Shown here: positions 6,991-12,140 of the stretch, piece by piece
Position numbering within the stretch: position 1 is the first letter of the stretch
Layout: each line of letters starts with the position of its first letter
DNA from: Peptococcaceae bacterium
Lineage (GTDB): Bacteria; Bacillota; Peptococcia; DRI-13; UBA5745
DNA length: 15,201 nucleotides
NCBI GenBank assembly: GCA_031264885.1
Contig: JAISDM010000209.1
Coordinates: 1-15,201 of the forward strand
Reading direction: 5' to 3'
Made by a program: the position numbers and the translations under genes
Notes under the pieces: generated by a model
What the model was told of the DNA's origin: nothing
Databases searched by the model: none
The model's input: only the letters and a program-made list of their open reading frames with translations

Positions 6991-8259
6991 GTGGGGATGA
7001 CGGTTTCGGAGAAAATTTTGGCCGCTCACGCCGGATTGGACTGTGTGGAGCCGGGCGAATTGATCAGCGCCAGGCTGGATTTGGTTTTGGCCAATGACAT
7101 CACGGGGCCGGTGTCCATCCGGGAGATGCGGCAGTACGGCTTTCAGGAGGTATTTGATCCGGAGCGGATCGCGCTGATTCAGGATCATTTCGCTCCGCCT
7201 AAGGATATTCCGTCGGCGGCCTTGTATACGGCCATGCGGGATTTTGCCAGGGAAAAGGGCATCGTCCATTATTATGAGGCGGGGCAATGCGGCATTGAGC
7301 ATTGCTTTTTGCCGGAAAGCGGGTTGGTGTCGCCGGGGGATTTGATCATCGGCGGGGATTCTCATACGTGTACCTATGGGGCCTTGGGGGCTTTTGCCGC
7401 CGGTGTGGGCAACAAGGACCTGACGGTGGGAATGGCCACGGGGGAGGCATGGTTCCGGATACCGGAGACCATGCTGTTTCTATTGACGGGCAAGCCCGGG
7501 AATCCGTGGGTTTCCGGCAAGGATTATATATTGGCCGTGATCGGCCGGATCGGTGTGGACGGCGCTCAGTACAAGGCCATGGAGTTCGCGGGGGAAGCCG
7601 TGGCGGATCTGTCCATGGACGGGCGGATGACCATGTGCAACATGGCCATCGAGGCGGGGGCTAAAACGGGCCTCATTGCTCCCGACGACAAAACCCTGTC
7701 CTATATCCGGGACAGGGCCAAACGGCCATGGAAGGCGTACTACAGCGATCCTGACGCCCATTACGAGCGGGTCGTGGAGATGAATGTGGAGGACATGCGG
7801 CCTCTGGTCGCTTTTCCTCATTTGCCTTCCAATATACGGGACGTGGGGGAGGCGAGGCATATTTCTGTGGATCAGGTGGTGATCGGTTCCTGCACCAACG
7901 GACGGATAGAGGATTTGCGGACGGCCGCCGGGATCCTGAAGGGGCGCCGGGTGCATCCTTATGTGCGGGCGGTGGTGCTGCCGGGGAGCCAGCCGATATA
8001 TATTCAGGCGGTCAGGGAAGGGCTGGTTGAGATCTTCGCGGAAGCGGGATGCGCGGTGAGTACGCCCACCTGCGGCCCGTGCCTGGGGGGCTACATGGGT
8101 ATTCTGGACAAGGGGGAACGCTGTGTGTCTACCACCAACCGGAACTTTATCGGGCGGATGGGCCATCCGGAGAGCGAGGTTTATCTGTCCAATCCGGCGG
8201 TGGCGGCCGCGTCGGCGGTGGCGGGTCATATTGCGGATCCTGATGAGGTAGTGGGATGA
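6991..8259 (+). CDS. leuC: 3-isopropylmalate dehydratase large subunit
   Basis: Aconitase-family [4Fe-4S] subunit that, with LeuD, isomerises 2-isopropylmalate to 3-isopropylmalate in leucine synthesis. The 422 residues fit the shorter bacterial/archaeal LeuC/HacA-type subgroup. Cluster cysteines are Cys301 (VIGSCTNGR), Cys361 and Cys364 (PTCGPCLGGYMG); GGDSHTCTYGALGAFAAGVGN (120s-130s) is the substrate/cluster-binding aconitase motif. GTG 6991 is chosen because MGMTVSEKILAAHAG is the typical start of this subgroup and AAAAGGGG lies 8 nt upstream; ATG 6997 is an in-frame alternative. It follows ilvB copy 2 after 15 bp and overlaps leuD as ATGA. The related homoaconitase is a possible alternative, but the adjacent leuD and leuB support leucine synthesis. 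Confidence 0.94.
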   Translation: MGMTVSEKILAAHAGLDCVEPGELISARLDLVLANDITGPVSIREMRQYGFQEVFDPERIALIQDHFAPPKDIPSAALYTAMRDFAREKGIVHYYEAGQCGIEHCFLPESGLVSPGDLIIGGDSHTCTYGALGAFAAGVGNKDLTVGMATGEAWFRIPETMLFLLTGKPGNPWVSGKDYILAVIGRIGVDGAQYKAMEFAGEAVADLSMDGRMTMCNMAIEAGAKTGLIAPDDKTLSYIRDRAKRPWKAYYSDPDAHYERVVEMNVEDMRPLVAFPHLPSNIRDVGEARHISVDQVVIGSCTNGRIEDLRTAAGILKGRRVHPYVRAVVLPGSQPIYIQAVREGLVEIFAEAGCAVSTPTCGPCLGGYMGILDKGERCVSTTNRNFIGRMGHPESEVYLSNPAVAAASAVAGHIADPDEVVG

Positions 8260-8774
8260 GCGGGCTGGAGATGATCAAAGGCCGGGTGTTTAAGCTGGGC
8301 GACAATGTGGATACGGATCTGATCATTCCGGGCAGGTACCTGAACGATCCGGATCCGGAGGTTATGGCGGCGCACTGTTTGGAGGACGCCATTGAGAATC
8401 TGCCCGGACGGATCCAAAAAGGCGATATTCTGGCGGCGGGGAAGAATTTCGGCTGCGGGTCTTCCAGGGAGCACGCGCCGGTGGCCATTGCCGCCGTGGG
8501 GTTCAGCTGCGTAGTCGCGAAGGATTACGCCCGGATTTTTTACCGGAGCTCTTTTAACCTGGGCTTGCCGATTCTGGAGGCGCCGGAGCTGGCGGATGAG
8601 GTCCGGGAAGGGGATGTGCTGTCTGTCAGCCTGGATTCGGGCAAAATCCGCAATGAAACCACCGGGAAGGACTATGGCTTTCGCCCGTTTCCGGCTTTCA
8701 TGCGCGAACTCCTGGAAGCGGGCGGGCTGATTCCCTATACGCTGGGAAAAGGCGGGAAAGGAGGACGGGTATGA
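8256..8774 (+). CDS. leuD: 3-isopropylmalate dehydratase small subunit
   Basis: Swivel-domain subunit completing the LeuCD isomerase. The 172 residues carry the family signatures DNVDTDLIIPGRYL (about 16-29) and NFGCGSSREHAP (64-75), followed by ARIFYRSSFNLGLP. The start ATG 8256 overlaps the leuC stop by 4 bp. ATG 8271 would give MIKGRVFKLGDN, a common N-terminus in the family, but its upstream sequence is a poor ribosome site. It overlaps leuB by 4 bp as well, so leuC, leuD and leuB look translationally coupled. Confidence 0.94.
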   Translation: MSGLEMIKGRVFKLGDNVDTDLIIPGRYLNDPDPEVMAAHCLEDAIENLPGRIQKGDILAAGKNFGCGSSREHAPVAIAAVGFSCVVAKDYARIFYRSSFNLGLPILEAPELADEVREGDVLSVSLDSGKIRNETTGKDYGFRPFPAFMRELLEAGGLIPYTLGKGGKGGRV

Positions 8775-9973
8775 ATCGGCCTTTGATCGCGGTGCTGCCT
8801 GGGGATGGCATTGGGCCGGAAGTGATGGCTCAGGGGCTTTTGGTTTTGGAAAAAGTCTCGGAACGGTTCGGCTTTGAATATGTGCTGGAGGAAGGGCTGC
8901 TCGGGGGCTGCGCCATCGACCGCTGTGGGGATCCGTTTCCCGCGGAGACGCGGGAGCTGGCCCGGCGGGCGGCGGCGGTGCTTCTGGGCGCGGTGGGCGG
9001 GCCTAAGTGGGACGGGCTGCCTGGCGAACAGAGGCCGGAGCAGGGTGGCTTGCTGGGGATCCGCCGCTTCCTGGGCTTGTACGCGAATTTGCGGCCGGTG
9101 CGCTGTTATCCGGAGTTGCTGGAGCAGTCGCCCTTTAAGAATGAGCGGGCGCGGGACGTGGATCTGCTGGTGGTACGGGAATTGATCGGCGGCGCTTATT
9201 TCGGGGAGCGCGGGAAGAAAATCCGCGAGGGGGCGGAGGTGGTCTTTGATACCATCGAGTATTCGGAGGCTGCGGTTCGGCAGCTGGCGGAGAAGGGCTT
9301 TGAGCTGGCGGAAGCCCGCCGGAAAAAGCTGACTTCGGTGGACAAGGCCAATGTGCTGGATACGTCCAGGCTCTGGCGGCGTGTGGTGGAGGAAACGGCG
9401 AAGGCGCATCCGGGGGTGACGGCGGAACATATGTACGTGGATAACTGCGCTATGCAGCTCTGCTTGAATCCGGGCCGGTTTGACGTCATTGTGACAGAAA
9501 ACATGTTCGGGGATATTCTGTCGGATCAGGCTTCGGTATTGGGGGCGTCTTTGGGGATGCTGCCTTCGGCCAGCCTGGGGAACGGGCGCGCTCTGTACGA
9601 GCCGGCGCACGGGTCCGCGCCGGAGATCGCGGGGCGGAACGCGGCGAATCCCATCGCTATGATTCTGTCTGTGGCGCAGATGCTCCGGATCAGCCTGAAC
9701 CAGCCGGAGGCGGCTTCGGCTGTGGAGCGGGCGGTGGCGGCGGCGCTGGCGGACGGATGGCGCACCCGGGACATCGCCGGGCCGGGGGGCGGGCGGCAGA
9801 ATGCCGCCCCTACAGGCGACGTGATTGGGGTTCCCGAGGGGGGCGGGCGGCAGGATGCCGCCCCTACAGGCGGTGTGATTGGGGTTCCCGGGGGGGACGG
9901 GCGGCAAAATGCCGCCCCTACAGGTGTGGCCGGCACGCGGGAGATGGGGCAGGCGGTATTGGAACGGCTGTGA
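8771..9973 (+). CDS. leuB: 3-isopropylmalate dehydrogenase with an in-frame palindromic repeat insertion
   Basis: Oxidatively decarboxylates 3-isopropylmalate to 2-ketoisocaproate; NAD+-dependent. Visible motifs are GDGIGPE (11-17), VRELIGGAYFG, DKANVLDTSRLWR, YVDNCAMQL, ENMFGDILSDQASVLG and EPAHGSAPEIAG. The protein has 400 residues against about 355-360 usual for the family. The excess is residues about 341-385: two 18-residue units (starting GRQNAAPTGDVIGVP and GRQDAAPTGGVIGVP) and a partial third (GRQNAAPTG), encoded by three copies of the dispersed palindrome. They fall between the conserved GWRTRDIAG and the usual C-terminal GTREMGQAVLERL, and the frame is kept throughout. All catalytic motifs lie upstream, so activity is plausible but unproven. 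AAAGGAGG precedes ATG 8771. It is the last gene of the operon. Confidence 0.95.
   Translation: MNRPLIAVLPGDGIGPEVMAQGLLVLEKVSERFGFEYVLEEGLLGGCAIDRCGDPFPAETRELARRAAAVLLGAVGGPKWDGLPGEQRPEQGGLLGIRRFLGLYANLRPVRCYPELLEQSPFKNERARDVDLLVVRELIGGAYFGERGKKIREGAEVVFDTIEYSEAAVRQLAEKGFELAEARRKKLTSVDKANVLDTSRLWRRVVEETAKAHPGVTAEHMYVDNCAMQLCLNPGRFDVIVTENMFGDILSDQASVLGASLGMLPSASLGNGRALYEPAHGSAPEIAGRNAANPIAMILSVAQMLRISLNQPEAASAVERAVAAALADGWRTRDIAGPGGGRQNAAPTGDVIGVPEGGGRQDAAPTGGVIGVPGGDGRQNAAPTGVAGTREMGQAVLERL
9791..9925 (+). repeat. Three in-frame family-A palindromes, 54-bp period, inside leuB
   Basis: Copies begin at 9791, 9845 and 9899, exactly 54 bp (18 codons) apart. Each has a GGGCGGC...GCCGCCC hairpin core followed by CCTACAGG; the loop varies (AGAAT, AGGAT, AAAAT) while the stem is invariant. 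Copies 1 and 2 also share a tail, GTGATTGGGGTTCCCG. The third copy is cut off at the resumption of normal leuB sequence. Because the period is a multiple of three, changes in copy number would keep LeuB in frame. Confidence 0.95.
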
Positions 9974-9994
9974 GGCAGGCGCATTATACCAGAT

Positions 9995-10027
9995 GGCGGG
10001 GCGTCGGGGACGCCGCCCCCTGCGATG
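9995..10027. repeat. Variant GC-rich palindrome downstream of leuB
   Basis: GGCGTC (10000-10005), loop GGG, GACGCC (10009-10014), followed by GCCCCCTGCGATG. It has the layout of family A (small stem, three-base loop, C-run, then a CTRC-like tail) with a different stem. A partial match to its right half (GAGGACGCCGTTCCTGCG) occurs near 11915-11932. Confidence 0.55.
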
Positions 10028-10104
10028 TTTTTTCCCCGATGAATCGACAAATTATCGCATTCGGCGGGGAAGTGTTTTGATTTTTCATCTTAGGGGATTT
10101 GTTC

Positions 10105-10131
10105 AAAACGCGTTTATTCGACGCGTTTTTT
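10105..10131 (+). terminator. Intrinsic terminator of the ilv-leu operon
   Basis: AAAACGCGT (10105-10113) pairs perfectly with ACGCGTTTT (10121-10129) around a 7-nt loop; the stem's 3' side runs into a T-tract (10126-10131) followed by ATTT. It lies 131 nt after the leuB stop. The intervening stretch holds only the variant palindrome and no gene. Confidence 0.85.
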
Positions 10132-10212
10132 ATTTGGCCTGAATTTGTGACACCATGCGGCATGAAAGCAAGAAGAAAGGTGAAATTTGAATAAAGGAAA
10201 GCCGGGCTCGGG

Positions 10213-10339
10213 GCCGAAAAAGGGTAGAGGCCGGGTGAGGAATTTCCGGGCTTGTTTTATCATCCCGAGGGTTTGTCCTCTATCGTCATTCCGGGCTTGA
10301 CCCGGAATGACAGAAGAGCGCCGAAAAAGGGTAGAGGCC
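10213..10339. repeat. 20-bp direct repeats flanking a family-B palindrome
   Basis: GCCGAAAAAGGGTAGAGGCC occurs identically at 10213-10232 and 10320-10339, bracketing 87 bp that contain the family-B palindrome at 10285-10311. The pair could be a local duplication or the footprint of an insertion. It is much longer than a usual target-site duplication, so its origin is open. Confidence 0.85.
10285..10311. repeat. Family-B palindrome, single copy
   Basis: GTCATTCCGGG (10285-10295) and CCCGGAATGAC (10301-10311) are perfect reverse complements around the loop CTTGA. The same element occurs as an inverted pair at 12005-12079. It lies 63 bp before the start of the unrecognised gene. Confidence 0.9.
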
Positions 10340-10374
10340 AGGCAGACAGAAAAGCCGTAAGGAGGAATGTTTTG

Positions 10375-11865
10375 ATGACAGTCATAGGGGTTTATGTATC
10401 GGAAGAACGCCTGAGAGGGAAATGCCGGCTGCGGATCGTGTCCCGGGCGGAGGCCGGCGGCAAGGAGACGTGTGTCTATCAGCTGATTTTGATGTTTAAT
10501 CACGAAGGGATCAAGGAATGTGCCTGCGAGCGTTTCTCCGCCGAAGAAACTCAGCGTGTTTTGGAGGAGCTTGCGGGGCAGAAGCGAATCAGCCTGGAGG
10601 AGGGCGCGGCGCTGATCCAGGACGCTCATCGGATGAACTGTCTTTTTAAGACCAGGCCGGCCGCCGGATTTGAGCCTTTGAAGGAGCTGCTGGATCTGGA
10701 TACCCGGGATCTGGACAGGTGGGATATTTTTCAAAAAATTTGCGATTTCCCCATCGCCGGGGAGGCGGCGGTTTCCGTTTTGCTGCGTTCTGTGGCTAAT
10801 ATGGATTTGTTTTTGGCGAAGTGTTTTTGTTCGGAAGATTTGAAAAAAGAAAAGGCGCCGTGGCTCTGGAAAGAGCAGATCGTTCACTGGCAGATCAGCC
10901 CCATGAAAGCCGCGGCGGAGGCTTGGCAGGGAGACGGCTGGGTGTGCCGCGTCAGTGTCTTCAGCAAAAACGCCCGGGATCAAATGGTTCAGCGCGTCTA
11001 TGATACGGAGTGGGTGCAAAAAGAGCGGTTCTATCTTCAGGCGTACACGCTGGCCGCCGCTGCCGTGCTTCGGGCGGACGATCCCAGGAATCCGGAGAAC
11101 GGCAGGGTTTTTTGCAGTATGTATGAGTTTGCTCCGGCGCGGGCAGGTCAAATCAAAAATATTTTGGATTATTTGCCGGAGGTTTTTATCAACGGCGAGA
11201 TGGAGCAGGGGTACCTGTACAAATGGCTTGGGGACGAAACGGAGGACGATACCCCGCGCTGCCGCGTGTTTTGCGAGATCCTTCTCCTGGATCAAAAGCT
11301 ATGGATATACAGTGTTCATCCCGGGCATCTGGCGAAAGCGGAACAGTGGATCGGCGGTCACATGAGCAAGCGGATCCGCTTTGCCGGGAAATGCAGGATA
11401 TATGAGCGGACGCTCTTGAATATAGCCGTCGCCGGGGATACGGAGGGCATCAAACCGGTTCAGGGGGTCCTGGCGAGGCTGGACGACATGTGTCTGTTTT
11501 TGGAGGAGATGGAGTCGCAAAAGGCCCTGAGTCTGTCTATGGGCAAAGACGGGTTCTATTGGTTTTGTTCCGGGGACGCGGGGGTGTCGGAATATTACAT
11601 TTGTGGAAATTGGGTCAGAATTCATATGTATCAGGGGGATTTGCCCGCTCAGCTGAGGCGGCTGGACGGCAGTCTGGGATGTGTCTTATACGATTCGGAT
11701 ATCCGGAAATACCGGGAGCGCGCCCAACAAAACAGCCAGGGCTACTGGAACTGGTATAAGGCGCTGCGTCAGGCTCAGTCGGAGGCGAACGGGTTCCGGC
11801 TCAGGGGTTTTATTCCTGATCTGAGGGATCTGGGATCCGGATTGATCCGTCTGGCCGAAAAATGA
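10375..11865 (+). CDS. Hypothetical protein, 496 residues
   Basis: I do not recognise the family. The start ATG 10375 is preceded by AAGGAGG (10359-10365) with 9-nt spacing, a strong site. The frame is open back to 10252, but that stretch translates the family-B palindrome and is unlikely to be coding. No signal peptide or membrane segment is evident, so a cytoplasmic protein is likely. It is acidic and basic in patches and fairly rich in cysteine (about 17), with CAC and CFC but no CxxC metal-site pairs, and rich in Trp and Tyr towards the C-terminus (YWNWYKALRQAQ). It has its own upstream region after the operon terminator, though I could not identify a convincing promoter, and it is convergent with the ATPase gene. 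It may be lineage-specific; no function is assigned. Confidence 0.8.
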   Translation: MTVIGVYVSEERLRGKCRLRIVSRAEAGGKETCVYQLILMFNHEGIKECACERFSAEETQRVLEELAGQKRISLEEGAALIQDAHRMNCLFKTRPAAGFEPLKELLDLDTRDLDRWDIFQKICDFPIAGEAAVSVLLRSVANMDLFLAKCFCSEDLKKEKAPWLWKEQIVHWQISPMKAAAEAWQGDGWVCRVSVFSKNARDQMVQRVYDTEWVQKERFYLQAYTLAAAAVLRADDPRNPENGRVFCSMYEFAPARAGQIKNILDYLPEVFINGEMEQGYLYKWLGDETEDDTPRCRVFCEILLLDQKLWIYSVHPGHLAKAEQWIGGHMSKRIRFAGKCRIYERTLLNIAVAGDTEGIKPVQGVLARLDDMCLFLEEMESQKALSLSMGKDGFYWFCSGDAGVSEYYICGNWVRIHMYQGDLPAQLRRLDGSLGCVLYDSDIRKYRERAQQNSQGYWNWYKALRQAQSEANGFRLRGFIPDLRDLGSGLIRLAEK

Positions 11866-11876
11866 CGCGGGCAAAC

Positions 11877-11914
11877 GAGGCGGGGCGGCAGGATGCCGCC
11901 CCCTACGGCGCCGG
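11877..11914. repeat. 38-bp direct repeat, left copy (contains family-A palindrome)
   Basis: Identical to 12098-12135. The core is GGGGCGGCA, loop GGA, TGCCGCCCC, then CCTACGGCGCCGG. It begins 11 bp after the stop of the hypothetical gene. Its palindrome also forms the left arm of an inverted pair with 11955-11977. Confidence 0.9.
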
Positions 11915-11977
11915 AGGACGCCGTTCCTGCGGGTATCGGGGACGACGCGCGTATGTAGGGGCGGCATTCTGCCGCCC
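11882..11977. repeat. Inverted pair of family-A palindromes
   Basis: The left arm (11882-11906) and right arm (GTAGGGGCGGCATTCTGCCG onward, 11955-11977) are reverse complements apart from one central base (loop GGA versus GAA) and an extra C in the left arm. The spacer is 48 nt. The sequence before the right arm (GACGCGCGTAT) resembles that before the right arm at 5244 (GACGCGCCT), suggesting that the element extends beyond the palindrome core. Confidence 0.85.
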
Positions 11978-12004
11978 GGGACCGTCCGAGAACTATCATA
12001 CGTT

Positions 12005-12079
12005 GTCATTCTGGGCTTGTCCCAGAATCCAGGTTCCTTGGTTTATCATTTTTGGATTCCGGGACAAGCCCGGAATGAC
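12005..12079. repeat. Inverted pair of family-B palindromes
   Basis: The arms 12005-12031 and 12053-12079 (27 nt each) are reverse complements except at two positions. Each arm is itself a hairpin: ATTCTGGG/CCCAGAAT on the left and ATTCCGGG/CCCGGAAT on the right. The two differences form one base pair within each small hairpin (T-A versus C-G). Located in the convergent gap, this structure could slow or end transcription from both sides (inference). Confidence 0.9.
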
Positions 12080-12097
12080 GGGGTGCGGCGCCGGAAT

Positions 12098-12135
12098 GAG
12101 GCGGGGCGGCAGGATGCCGCCCCCTACGGCGCCGG
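12098..12135. repeat. 38-bp direct repeat, right copy (contains family-A palindrome)
   Basis: Identical to 11877-11914, 221 bp away. It ends 5 bp before the end of the ATPase gene (12141). Read on the - strand, it would fold immediately after the ATPase stop codon, but no T-run follows. Confidence 0.9.
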
Positions 12136-12140
12136 GACGG

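Noticed and set aside
9791..9925. A CRISPR-like array inside leuB, suggested by regular spacing.
   Set aside because: The spacing tail is itself repeated and not unique, only three copies exist, and the array is translated in frame inside a conserved gene.
9757..10080. Overlapping frames through the leuB repeats and the downstream palindrome.
   Set aside because: They arise because the palindromes are open in most frames; the conserved LeuB C-terminus identifies the real frame.
10252..10374. An N-terminal extension of the hypothetical protein starting at 10252.
   Set aside because: It would translate a non-coding palindrome and a direct repeat, whereas ATG 10375 has a strong AAGGAGG site.
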